64,000 nucleotides of DNA from Eisenbergiella porci (lineage in GTDB: Bacteria > Bacillota > Clostridia > Lachnospirales > Lachnospiraceae): positions 1-64,000 of the forward strand of contig NZ_VUMI01000025.1 in NCBI RefSeq assembly GCF_009696275.1, in the 5' to 3' direction. The notes under the pieces were generated by a model. That model searched no databases and was not told the origin of the DNA. It worked only from the letters and a program-made list of their open reading frames with translations. A program made the translations under genes and the position numbers. The first letter of the stretch is position 1. Each line of letters starts with the position of its first letter. Below, piece after piece: positions 26,325-34,573 of this stretch.

Positions 26325-26891
26325 TCACTCACACCGCAGCATAAAATAATCACCATAGGCCGTCCCATCATGGCCTTTCAGCTTTTCCGCCGTCTCCTTA
26401 AATCCCAGACGTTCCAGAGCCTTCCGCCTCTCCGCCGCTTCCTTCACCGCCTTGGTGGAAACAGATTCACACCCGAACAGCTCCGGCGCCTGCTCCAGCA
26501 GCGGCTCCAAAATACTGCAGATCACATCTTCCTTCTCATACTCACTTTTTAAATCCAGCCGCAGCAGCCCCGTCTTATTAAAAAAATCATCCGCCATCCT
26601 GCAGAACATTTCAATCGTTCCCACCGCCTTGCCGCTGCTCCGGTCAAAAATACTCCATCTGACAAATGCCCTGCTCCGATAAGAAGCTTCCCAGAAGTTT
26701 ATCTCTGCCTGCATCTGCTCCAGCGTCCTGTAAAAAAAATTGTCCCCGTTACAGTTATCACTGTTGAAAAAAGGCACCGCCTTCTCATCAGAATAAACCT
26801 CCAGAAGCTCCTGAGCATCCGCCATCACCGTTCTTTGCAGCAAAAAAGCCTCGTTTCCTAATACCGGACATTCTACATACACATCTTTCAT
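26325..26891 (-). CDS. GNAT family N-acetyltransferase
   Basis: A 188-residue acetyltransferase-like protein (RimJ/RimL-type GNAT). It opens with a ligand strand (AFLLQRTVMADAQELLEVYSD), has the central GKAVGTIEMF strand and ends ERRKALERLGFKETAE. The canonical Q/R-x-x-G-x-G/A acetyl-CoA loop is poorly conserved, so activity is less certain than the fold. It stands alone between a terminator hairpin and the YcaQ-like gene. Confidence 0.75.
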   Translation of the reverse strand: MKDVYVECPVLGNEAFLLQRTVMADAQELLEVYSDEKAVPFFNSDNCNGDNFFYRTLEQMQAEINFWEASYRSRAFVRWSIFDRSSGKAVGTIEMFCRMADDFFNKTGLLRLDLKSEYEKEDVICSILEPLLEQAPELFGCESVSTKAVKEAAERRKALERLGFKETAEKLKGHDGTAYGDYFMLRCE

Positions 26892-26987
26892 ATTGCCCTT
26901 CCCTTTCCCACTGTTTTTCCCAATGTTTTGCTTAACCTTTCACTTGATATTTGACATGCTGTTTTACTTGATGTTCTGCTTAACCTT

Positions 26988-28193
26988 TTACTTAATCACC
27001 TGCGCTGTCCCTTCCGTTCTCTCAGCGCCGAGATACGCCCCGAACCGTTTCCATGCATCCGCCAGAGACTCCCGCATATCCATGTCACCCCCGCAGCCTT
27101 CCTCCCACCACCAGTTTTTAATCCGCAGCACAGAATCCCCCTGCCGATACTGCTCCGGCTCAAACCTTCCCGCAAACCGGCTTCCATACAACACAGGCAG
27201 TACGTAGTAACCGAATTTTCTTTTATCTGCGGGCAAATATACCTCCCAGCTGTAGGTAAAATCAAACAGCACCCGCAGCATCTCCCTGTCCCACAACAGA
27301 TTATCCAGCGGCGCCATAAAAGCCGTCCTTCCCTCCTGAAACGGCCTGTTCAGAACATCCGCATCCTCTGTGCGCATATAAAAAGGCTCTTCAATCCCCT
27401 CCACCCGGAATTCCCGCAGCTCACCCCTATCCAAAAGCTGCCGGATACACGCCCCGCGCCGCTCCCTGTCCGATACAAAGTGCCCCAGCCAGGCGCCTCC
27501 GTTTTTATTCCACAGCATTCCCACACTGCCAATCCTGCGCTTCACATACCATCGGAAAAAAGCTGCCTCTCCATCCTCTCCCTGGAATTCCTCTGTCCTT
27601 ACTTCGTGAAACAGATTTTCAGTGAAATCAAATATCTTCTGAGTGCCTGTTTTTCCCGCAACCGACAGCTCACCCGTATTGTAAAGATAATCCAGCGCCG
27701 AGCTGGACAGCTTTTTCGGCCCCCACCTTCCCTTCCGGTTACAGCCGATGGAAAAATCCTTCGCCTGGGCAGGCCCGTTCCTGCGGATATCCTCCCGTAT
27801 CACATCCAGAAGCTCCAGCGCTTCCGTCTGTCCCCGGCGCCGCATCACAGCCGCCGCGCCATCCGCCGCCGCTTTCCTGACCCGCGCCATCCTTCCGAAA
27901 TCCTCCGTCCTGTAAATGCACATCATCTTGTCATAGCCATCCACCAGGCTCCGATCCGTATACAAAAGCTCCTCCAACAGCCTGGGCCGATAGCCTTCAA
28001 TTCTTGACTGCAATACTAAGTCCGCGTTCCGCCCCGCCACATTCAGCGGATCGTACTGAATACAACCCACGCGGTTCATAAACCGCATGATCCCATCCTT
28101 TCCCGACAGCCCCTGGCTGCCGTCCAGTCCATGGTACTTCACCAGGAAACGCCTGGCCTCCTCTTTTGATATACAATTGCTGCCAGCTGTCAT
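26988..28193 (-). CDS. YcaQ-like winged-helix DNA glycosylase family protein
   Basis: A 401-residue protein of the HTH_42 family that includes E. coli YcaQ and Streptomyces AlkZ, glycosylases that open DNA crosslinks and bulky alkylated bases. Family segments visible are RVGCIQYDPLNVAGRNADLVLQSR near the N-terminus, the tandem winged helices, and AFMAPLDNLLWDREML near the C-terminus. The family's catalytic QxQ/QxD motif falls in the middle region and cannot be assigned with confidence here. The start at 28193 is supported by an AGGAGAGGAAG-like site. Neighbours give no metabolic hint. Confidence 0.8.
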   Translation of the reverse strand: MTAGSNCISKEEARRFLVKYHGLDGSQGLSGKDGIMRFMNRVGCIQYDPLNVAGRNADLVLQSRIEGYRPRLLEELLYTDRSLVDGYDKMMCIYRTEDFGRMARVRKAAADGAAAVMRRRGQTEALELLDVIREDIRRNGPAQAKDFSIGCNRKGRWGPKKLSSSALDYLYNTGELSVAGKTGTQKIFDFTENLFHEVRTEEFQGEDGEAAFFRWYVKRRIGSVGMLWNKNGGAWLGHFVSDRERRGACIRQLLDRGELREFRVEGIEEPFYMRTEDADVLNRPFQEGRTAFMAPLDNLLWDREMLRVLFDFTYSWEVYLPADKRKFGYYVLPVLYGSRFAGRFEPEQYRQGDSVLRIKNWWWEEGCGGDMDMRESLADAWKRFGAYLGAERTEGTAQVIK

Positions 28194-28412
28194 ACCTGCC
28201 CTTCCTCTCCTGCATTTCTTACATTATACCAGCCAAAGTATGACAGCTGTATGTCATAGTTGCCCTGCCCGGAATTTTAGCAGCAGAAATATTCGTAACA
28301 GACGGGGCCTGACCATCATAACTATTCCTCTCCGGACCTTAATGAATCCATATCAGACATAATCTCATAATAATGATAATCCCCGCTAATCCGTTCACAC
28401 ACCGGAAAATTT

Positions 28413-29366
28413 TTATATTCGGTTTTTATATAACGCATGCCGCTTTTCTGCATAACACGCAAGCACATCCCTGCAGTCCCGGCAAATCCGTTCCTTCAGG
28501 CTTTCCGGCTCCAGAACCTTTATCTGGTTTCCCAGCCCCAGAATTGTCCCATACCAGAAATGCTCATTTTCCGGCACCCTGAGCCGCATTATGAAATCCC
28601 CGTTTTCCTTCTCCTCCTCAATTTCCCCCTTCAGGTATTCCATACATTTTACCTTTACCTTCTTCCTGCCCTCCAGCCTGATGTCCAACTGTTTTCTTGT
28701 ATCCGGCCTGCTGCGCAGTATTTCCGCAGCCTCCCCTGCATCATGCTTGCGCTGCATCCTCTCCTCCATACAGCAAAGTGTGCGCATCCTCACCAGCTTA
28801 AACAGACAGTAGCTTTCCTTTTCCGGATAATATGCCGCCAGATACCAGGCGTACCATTGAAAAATACAGGCGGCAGGCTCCACCTCAAACTGCTTTTCCC
28901 TGTCTTCGGCATTCGTATAAAGAAAGGACAGCTTTTTCCCCTGATCCATGCATTCCCTGATAATCGCCAGCTTTCCGCTGATGCCGTTTTCCTCCCTGGC
29001 CACGCTGAAGTCAAGGATTACCTCCGGAGCGGATGTTCCCGCCAACGCCTTCATTTTTTCAAGCGTATCTTCGGCCGTCTCTTCCTCATATGCGGAGAGC
29101 AGGCCCTGCAGCGCCGCCACAATATGCTGATAATCCGTCTGCTCTGCGGTCTGGCGTTCCATGCAGAAGGTATCCAGTATTTCATAGCCGCCGTCAGCGC
29201 CCATGCTCGCCGCAACAGGGATTCCCGCCATACACAGGGCTTCAATATCTCTTTGAATCGTGCGTACTGAAACCTCAAAGCGCTTTGCCAGGGTACTGGC
29301 GCTGGTTTTCTCATGGTTCAAAAGATAAATTGTGATTCCCAGAAGTCGGTCCAGCTTCATTTTCAC
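28413..29366 (-). CDS. WYL-domain transcriptional regulator (YafY type)
   Basis: A 317-residue regulator with an N-terminal HTH (STLAKRFEVSVRTIQRDIEALCMAGIPV) and a WYL domain around residues 145-240 (ACIFQWYAWYLAAYYPE), followed by a C-terminal extension domain. Such proteins sense a ligand, sometimes oligonucleotides, and control nearby or distant genes. GGAGGTG precedes the start. Target genes are not evident here; the downstream YcaQ-like repair gene on the same strand is a possible partner. Confidence 0.88.
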   Translation of the reverse strand: MKMKLDRLLGITIYLLNHEKTSASTLAKRFEVSVRTIQRDIEALCMAGIPVAASMGADGGYEILDTFCMERQTAEQTDYQHIVAALQGLLSAYEEETAEDTLEKMKALAGTSAPEVILDFSVAREENGISGKLAIIRECMDQGKKLSFLYTNAEDREKQFEVEPAACIFQWYAWYLAAYYPEKESYCLFKLVRMRTLCCMEERMQRKHDAGEAAEILRSRPDTRKQLDIRLEGRKKVKVKCMEYLKGEIEEEKENGDFIMRLRVPENEHFWYGTILGLGNQIKVLEPESLKERICRDCRDVLACYAEKRHALYKNRI

Positions 29367-29597
29367 CTCCGCCGTCTGCTATTACAGACGTATAAAACAT
29401 GTTTTTTTCTGTCAGTTTTTGCCAAAAACAGCGTTCATATTTTGTTCATATTTATTTCAAAGAAAGTTAATCTGCCAATCACTGTTTAGACACTTCTCTT
29501 TACTATACTATAAACATAAGATGAAGCGAGAAAAACATACAACTTCATCTTCCCTCCTTTAGCGTACAACAAAACTTTTTATAAATAGCTTTTTCAT
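29367..29597. other. Intergenic stretch without a gene
   Basis: No coding sequence is seen. A weak plus-strand promoter (TTTAGA 29485-29490, 18 bases, TATAAA 29509-29514) is followed at once by a 9-bp hairpin (AAGATGAAG 29518-29526, CTTCATCTT 29543-29551). Any transcript would be only a few tens of bases, so its meaning is unclear. Confidence 0.35.
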
Positions 29598-29627
29598 AAT
29601 AAATGCCAGGTAAACAGTTACCTGGCA
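29598..29627 (-). terminator. Terminator of GH31 gene
   Basis: TGCCAGGTAA and TTACCTGGCA form a perfect 10-bp stem with a 4-base loop, and on the minus strand TTTATTATG follows. It lies 41 bases after the GH31 stop. Confidence 0.65.
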
Positions 29628-29668
29628 TCCTCCCTGTCCAGGGGAGTTTTTTTTGCGTTTTTTTGAAG

Positions 29669-31720
29669 TCAAATCAAATAAAATTCCTTCCGGCTTCCCT
29701 CTCCGCCGCTGCTTATCCTTCCCTCTGCGTCCACAGTAATCTGCGTATAGTGGGAAGGCGATTCATAATCCCTGCTGTATCCGTCGTCATCATACAGCTC
29801 ATAGGAGCCTTCCTTTTCCACAAAGCCCAGGAGTCCAAGATGATCAAAATCCACCTTTTCCACACAGCTTCCGCCCTTTGACATGGGAACCAGATGGTCC
29901 GGCCGGATAAAGAAAACCACCTCATCCAGAGCGATATCCACATAATGGTGGCCCTTTTCAAGCACCTCTTCCTTCCTGTCCTCAGGCCCCCGGAAACGTA
30001 CCAGCTTCATTCTCTCCGGCAGATATACATAACGCCCCTTTGCGTTCTGCTCATACACAGGAGCAATCATAATGCTTTCGCCCACCATCAGCTGATCCTC
30101 CACACGGCGGGCAAAGCGATCCCCGGCATACACAAAGGACAGCGGACGGAACATCATTTCATCTCTCAGCGCCGCCTTCATATATTCACTATACAGGTAG
30201 GGAAGCAGACAGTAGCGCAGCGCAATTATTTTCCGGAAGCTCCCTGTCTGGGTAAAACGGTAAACCTCCTGCCGTCTTGTCCCCCAGGCAGAATGGTTGC
30301 GCATCAGCGGCGTGAAAATTCCCAGCTCCAGCCAGCGCATGAGCAGTTCCTCCGTCGTATTCGAGCCGAAGCCTCCGAGATCAGCCCCTGTGTACAGGAA
30401 ACCACACATATTCAGGGAAGGCATCATATGCAGATTCAACAGGATATGGGACCACCAGGAAAGATTATCCCCCGTCCAGATACCGCCGTAACGATGCATC
30501 CCGATATAGGAGGAACGTGAAAACATAAGAATCCTCTTATCCGGCTCCAGCTCCTCAAACGCCTCTCCCGCAGCACGGGTCATATTGTATCCGAACAGAT
30601 TATGTACCTTATCATGCCTTACCCTGCCATCCTTATGCTCATGGTAAAAAAGCTTATAATCCTCTTCATTATTGCTCAGTCCGCCAACCAGCCTGTTCAG
30701 GGACGCGGAGGCTTCATTATCCAGATTGATCCCCCTGAATTCCTCCAGCTGCTCAAAAACCTCCTGCAAATGCTTTTCGGAATAGAAAATAGCCGGTTCA
30801 TTCATATCATTCCAAAAGCCCTCAATCCCCTGATCAAGAAGCACCTTATATTTTCCGCCGAACCATTTTCTCGCATCCGCATTGAGCATATCAGGAAAAT
30901 GCACACGCCCGGGCCATACGCCGGCCACAAATTCACTGCCGTCCTCTTCCTTGCAGAAATATCCGCCCGCCATGCCTTCCTCGTAAATATCATAGCCCTC
31001 TTCTATTTTCACACCCGCATCGATTATCGGCACCAGATGGATTCCCTGCTCCTTCATCTCTTCCGCAAAGCCCGCAAGATCCGGGAAGGTTTCCTCATTT
31101 ACGGTAAAATCCTTATACCTAACCATATAATCAATATCCAGATAAATGCTGTCCAGGGGAATACCGGCCTCCCTGTGCTTCTTCACCACCTCCCGGATTT
31201 CATCCTCATTCATGTAGCTCCATCTGCTCTGTCCATAGCCGAAAGCCCACTTGGGCGGAATGTAGCTGCGTCCCACAAGCCCGCGGAACTGCTTCGCGAT
31301 GTCCTCCGGCCCCTCTCCTTCGATCACATAAACATCAATATCCCCTGTCTGTGCTTCTATGAGCATCACGTTCCGGTCGGTATAACCGATATCAAAGGTA
31401 AGCTTACCCGGATAATCAAAAAACACGCCAAAGCATTCCTTTCCATCCACTATAAGGAAATTATGGGCGCCGTAAAGAGAGCGCTTGTCCTCCCTGTGGT
31501 TCGGATCATCGCTGCATTTGCTCTCATAAATCCAGCCTCGCTTATTGATTCCGCGCACATTTTCCCCAAGGCCGAATACAATATCCTCCTCCGCCATCCT
31601 GTAGGAAAATTTTCTTCCCTCTTCCTGGGAAAAATAAGGCAGCTCTCCCTGCCAGCTTTCATAGGCTCCGGTAACCGCCTCCGTATCGAAGGGGGCTCCA
31701 TAGGTTATTTTCTTTATCAT
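29669..31720 (-). CDS. Alpha-glucosidase/alpha-xylosidase family, GH31
   Basis: A 683-residue family 31 hydrolase with an N-terminal beta domain and a TIM barrel. The barrel begins PPKWAFGYGQSRWSY, holds IYLDIDYMVRYKDFTVNEE and the catalytic nucleophile aspartate in GFWNDMNEPAIF (about residue 304); IWTGDNLSWWSH probably carries the general-acid region, and GADLGGFG follows. It cleaves alpha-glucosidic (or alpha-xylosidic) ends of oligosaccharides in the cytoplasm. Start 31720 is preferred to 31750 because AAAGGA lies 10 bases upstream. No neighbouring transporter genes are seen. Confidence 0.92.
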   Translation of the reverse strand: MIKKITYGAPFDTEAVTGAYESWQGELPYFSQEEGRKFSYRMAEEDIVFGLGENVRGINKRGWIYESKCSDDPNHREDKRSLYGAHNFLIVDGKECFGVFFDYPGKLTFDIGYTDRNVMLIEAQTGDIDVYVIEGEGPEDIAKQFRGLVGRSYIPPKWAFGYGQSRWSYMNEDEIREVVKKHREAGIPLDSIYLDIDYMVRYKDFTVNEETFPDLAGFAEEMKEQGIHLVPIIDAGVKIEEGYDIYEEGMAGGYFCKEEDGSEFVAGVWPGRVHFPDMLNADARKWFGGKYKVLLDQGIEGFWNDMNEPAIFYSEKHLQEVFEQLEEFRGINLDNEASASLNRLVGGLSNNEEDYKLFYHEHKDGRVRHDKVHNLFGYNMTRAAGEAFEELEPDKRILMFSRSSYIGMHRYGGIWTGDNLSWWSHILLNLHMMPSLNMCGFLYTGADLGGFGSNTTEELLMRWLELGIFTPLMRNHSAWGTRRQEVYRFTQTGSFRKIIALRYCLLPYLYSEYMKAALRDEMMFRPLSFVYAGDRFARRVEDQLMVGESIMIAPVYEQNAKGRYVYLPERMKLVRFRGPEDRKEEVLEKGHHYVDIALDEVVFFIRPDHLVPMSKGGSCVEKVDFDHLGLLGFVEKEGSYELYDDDGYSRDYESPSHYTQITVDAEGRISSGGEGSRKEFYLI

Positions 31721-32069
31721 CCTTCTGCATCCTTTCTGCGGTATTGCCATAATTTGATAACACCCTTTTGCAAAACCTCAATTCCGCCGGTTCCTTCTGC
31801 CAGCCCGGCTCCCTGGCAAAACCTTTTCACCTTCCTGGTAATCCTGGTAAAACCGGCTCTTTTTTATACTATAACCGTGCAGGTCCGTAACTGTCAATCC
31901 GAATATTATTGACTGTCAGGATGAAAATTTTTTTAATAATATGCATCAGCATAAAGCTGCAGGTACACCGTCTTCCATTTTTAATTCTTATCTGCATGGC
32001 TGTTCTGCACAGTTCCCGCAGCAGGCAGAAAATCACCTGCCGCCCCCCCGCTGTCCCGGCCCATCTATT
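31721..32069. other. Intergenic stretch without a gene
   Basis: Upstream of GH31 there is no recognisable gene. A GTAACTGT half repeat lies at 31889-31896, near a TATACTATAA-like stretch (31866-31875), probably part of promoters for the minus strand. Nothing else could be assigned. Confidence 0.4.
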
Positions 32070-32101
32070 TAAAAAGAGCGCCGGCATACTGCCGACGCTC
32101 T
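32070..32101 (-). terminator. Terminator of fructose-bisphosphate aldolase gene
   Basis: AGAGCGCCGGCA (32075-32086) pairs with TGCCGACGCTCT (32090-32101) with a single mismatch, and five T follow on the minus strand. Confidence 0.8.
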
Positions 32102-32191
32102 AATTTTATCTGTAATTATAAACCTGTGAAAGTCCGATAAATACGCAAGCGCATTCATCCGGCCTGTCCCCGGAAGAAATAAAACCTATAT

Positions 32192-33055
32192 TCAGGCTTT
32201 TCCAACGGAACCGAACATTTCCATTTTCTCTTTCACAGTATCCTTGATAGCCTGTGCTCCGGGAGCAAGAAGCTTACGAGGGTCGAAGCCCTTGCCTTCC
32301 TGATCCTTGCCTTCTTCGATGTACTTTCTGGTAGCTGCTGCGAAGGAAAGCTGGCACTCTGTGTTAACATTGATTTTGGAAACGCCGAGGGAGATAGCTT
32401 TCTTGATCATGTCTTCCGGAATACCTGTGCCGCCGTGAAGAACGAGAGGCATGTCCCCTGTCAGCTGCTGGATGGCATCCAGGGTTTCGAAGGAAAGTCC
32501 CTTCCAGTTTGCAGGATATTTTCCATGGATGTTGCCGATGCCTGCTGCCAGGAAATCAATTCCCAGATCAGCGATCATCTTGCATTCCTGAGGATCTGCA
32601 CATTCGCCCATTCCGATAACGCCGTCTTCTTCACCGCCGATGGAACCAACTTCAGCTTCGATGGAAAGTCCTTTTTCATGAGCCGCTGCAACCAGTTCTT
32701 TGGTCTTGGCAACGTTCTCTTCAATAGAATAATGAGATCCGTCGAACATGATGGAAGAAAAGCCAGCTTCGATGCACTTGTAGCAAGCGTCATAGCTGCC
32801 GTGGTCAAGGTGAAGAGCTACGGGAACAGTGATGTTCATCTCTTCCAGCATTCCGTTAACCATACCAACTACAGTCTTGTATCCGCACATGTATTTGCCA
32901 GCGCCTTCGGATACACCGAGGATTACAGGAGAATTCAGTTCCTGTGCTGTCTGCAGAATGGCTTTTGTCCATTCCAGGTTATTAATGTTGAACTGGCCGA
33001 CTGCATAGTGGCCTGCTTTTGCTTTGTCGAGCATTTCTTTAGCTGATACTAACAT
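32192..33055 (-). CDS. fba: Fructose-bisphosphate aldolase, class II
   Basis: A 287-residue zinc aldolase that splits fructose 1,6-bisphosphate into two triose phosphates in glycolysis. The metal and substrate motifs are visible: VALHLDHGSYDACYKCIEAG with the catalytic region, EAEVGSIGGEEDGV, GNIHGKYP, LVLHGGTGIPED and KINVNTE. The start is ATG 33055 with GGAGGTAA upstream; the open frame runs further upstream without support. It has a TATAAT-type -10 box at about 33105 and its own terminator, so it is monocistronic, as expected for a strongly expressed glycolytic gene. Confidence 0.96.
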   Translation of the reverse strand: MLVSAKEMLDKAKAGHYAVGQFNINNLEWTKAILQTAQELNSPVILGVSEGAGKYMCGYKTVVGMVNGMLEEMNITVPVALHLDHGSYDACYKCIEAGFSSIMFDGSHYSIEENVAKTKELVAAAHEKGLSIEAEVGSIGGEEDGVIGMGECADPQECKMIADLGIDFLAAGIGNIHGKYPANWKGLSFETLDAIQQLTGDMPLVLHGGTGIPEDMIKKAISLGVSKINVNTECQLSFAAATRKYIEEGKDQEGKGFDPRKLLAPGAQAIKDTVKEKMEMFGSVGKA

Positions 33056-33169
33056 TTTATTTACCTCCGTTAAATTGTAAAATAAATTCCCTTTACTGGT
33101 GTTATTATAACCCATCTTCTTCAAAAAGGAAATAAGGAAAGTTAAACTTTTCACATAACTTGCCTGAAT

Positions 33170-33196
33170 GTAACTGTTCAGTCCCTCCACAATTAC
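33170..33196. repeat. Dispersed GTAACTGT inverted repeat, copy D (reverse)
   Basis: Read on the minus strand it is GTAATTGT, GGAGGGACTGA, ACAGTTAC, close to copies B and C. It lies between the lipid kinase stop and the aldolase promoter. Confidence 0.7.
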
Positions 33197-33229
33197 TTCC
33201 CAAAACACAGCGGGCCGGAAGCCGCTGCC

Positions 33230-34141
33230 TTAAATCAACACATTTTCAGGCCAGGGAACCCTGATTTCCAGAGCCTGCTTCCGGTTTTCCATATCCACTA
33301 CCCTGTGGCGCCCTCCGAATTCCCCGTCCAGGGTCCAGGCAACCTCTTCTTCGGATTCAATATGAAGGGAAGCTGTCTTAAAGCAGTACATCTGATCCGT
33401 ATCTATGTTCCTGTTTACAAGATCAGTAAGGATCTGGTTCAGCTCAATGGCATTGATGGGTCGCTTAATCAGGGTCACTTCGAATTCCCCGTCATCCAGT
33501 TCCACATATTTTCCGGTTATCCGCTTGAAGCCTCCCACGGACATGGAATTGGTAATCATACCGAAAATGAAGTCGCCTTCAATCTCCAGGTTCTCCGCCG
33601 TTACCTTCATCTGATAGGATTTGATGGAAGGCAGGCGCTTCATCCCTTCCAGGATATATGCCATATGTCCCAGGACGTTCTTATATTCCTGCTTCGTCTC
33701 ATAGGAAACATCGGTAAAAAGCCCGAAAGCCGCAATGTACACAAACGTGTCGTCATTAAAGGCGCCGATATCGCAGGCAAAGGGTCTGCCGCCAACCACT
33801 GTTTCCGCGGCGGCCTTCATATTCCTGGGAATCCCTAGGCTGTTGGCGAAATCATTGGTGCTTCCCGCCGGGATATAGCCCACCGGAACCAGCTTGTTGC
33901 TCTTCATAATACCGGTGACCACCTCATCCAGCGTCCCGTCGCCCCCGCTGCAGACAACACAATCGTATTTCTTTGACTTCTCAGCAGCCATCCTTACCGC
34001 ATCCCCTGCATACTGGGTGGGATAAACGGTGACCTCATTCCCTGCCTTTACAAAAACATCTATAATATCACAAAGGTTGTTTTTAATCTGTCCCTTGCCG
34101 GCCTTTGGATTATAAATAAACAGCATTTTTTTCTTAGCCAT
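33230..34141 (-). CDS. Diacylglycerol kinase family lipid kinase (YegS/DgkB-like)
   Basis: A 303-residue lipid kinase of the DAGK catalytic fold. It begins LFIYNPKAGKG, has the nucleotide loop CSGGDGTLDEVVTGIM and GYIPAGSTNDFANSLGIP, then the metal-binding DDGEFEVTLI segment. It phosphorylates diacylglycerol or a related lipid at the inner membrane face, recycling lipids from cell-wall polymer synthesis. It lies downstream of the crh-like gene but behind that gene's terminator, so it has separate transcription. Confidence 0.92.
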   Translation of the reverse strand: MAKKKMLFIYNPKAGKGQIKNNLCDIIDVFVKAGNEVTVYPTQYAGDAVRMAAEKSKKYDCVVCSGGDGTLDEVVTGIMKSNKLVPVGYIPAGSTNDFANSLGIPRNMKAAAETVVGGRPFACDIGAFNDDTFVYIAAFGLFTDVSYETKQEYKNVLGHMAYILEGMKRLPSIKSYQMKVTAENLEIEGDFIFGMITNSMSVGGFKRITGKYVELDDGEFEVTLIKRPINAIELNQILTDLVNRNIDTDQMYCFKTASLHIESEEEVAWTLDGEFGGRHRVVDMENRKQALEIRVPWPENVLI

Positions 34142-34215
34142 CTCAAATCCTCCATGTTTTGCGGAGCAAAATGCGAACTCACTGTTTTCCTCTTTTTAAT
34201 GGCCCCCTCAGAACT

Positions 34216-34244
34216 CCAAAAAAGGAGCATGTAAATGCTCCTTT
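34216..34244 (-). terminator. Terminator after crh-like gene
   Basis: AAAGGAGCAT and ATGCTCCTTT form a perfect 10-bp stem with loop GTAA. The minus strand continues with T6. Confidence 0.85.
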
Positions 34245-34272
34245 CGCTATTATTTTAAAGCCTTTTCTTCAT

Positions 34273-34536
34273 TCAGTTGCTTTTGCCGCTGCAAAGATAT
34301 TTTGCAATGTCTTCCACCGCAACCTCCTCGTCAGGGCCATCGGCGATTACAGTTACCATTTCGCCGCTGTCCAGTCCAAGGCTCATCATTCCCATGATAC
34401 TCTTTGCGTTTACCTTCTTGCCTTCCGATTCCAGATAAACAGTACTGTCATGCTGGCTGGCCACCTGAACAAGCATAGCTACGGGTCTCGCTTCCAGTCC
34501 GCCGTTTAACTGAATTCTGACTGCCTTCATTTTCAT
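34273..34536 (-). CDS. Crh-like HPr protein (Glu15, Ser46)
   Basis: An 87-residue HPr-fold protein. The position of the phosphocarrier histidine is glutamate: NGGLEARPVAML, with E15 instead of H15. The regulatory serine is kept at position 46 in NAKSIMGMMSLGL. It therefore should not take phosphate from enzyme I of the sugar PTS but can be a substrate of HPr kinase, as Bacillus Crh (Gln15) is. The gene ends a minus-strand block that also holds hprK, so a catabolite-control role with CcpA is the natural inference. A true PTS HPr is presumably elsewhere in the genome. The start has an AGGAGG-type site. Confidence 0.88.
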   Translation of the reverse strand: MKMKAVRIQLNGGLEARPVAMLVQVASQHDSTVYLESEGKKVNAKSIMGMMSLGLDSGEMVTVIADGPDEEVAVEDIAKYLCSGKSN

Positions 34537-34573
34537 AATTACTCCTCCTTTTACTGCTTTCCTTCCACTTCTG

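Noticed and set aside
26988-28193. YcaQ-like gene as a transposase or integrase
   Set aside because: Its conserved segments fit the HTH_42/YcaQ family, and no terminal repeats or target duplications flank it.
13434-33196. GTAACTGT repeats as a CRISPR array
   Set aside because: Copies are kilobases apart, not regularly spaced, and no cas gene is present.
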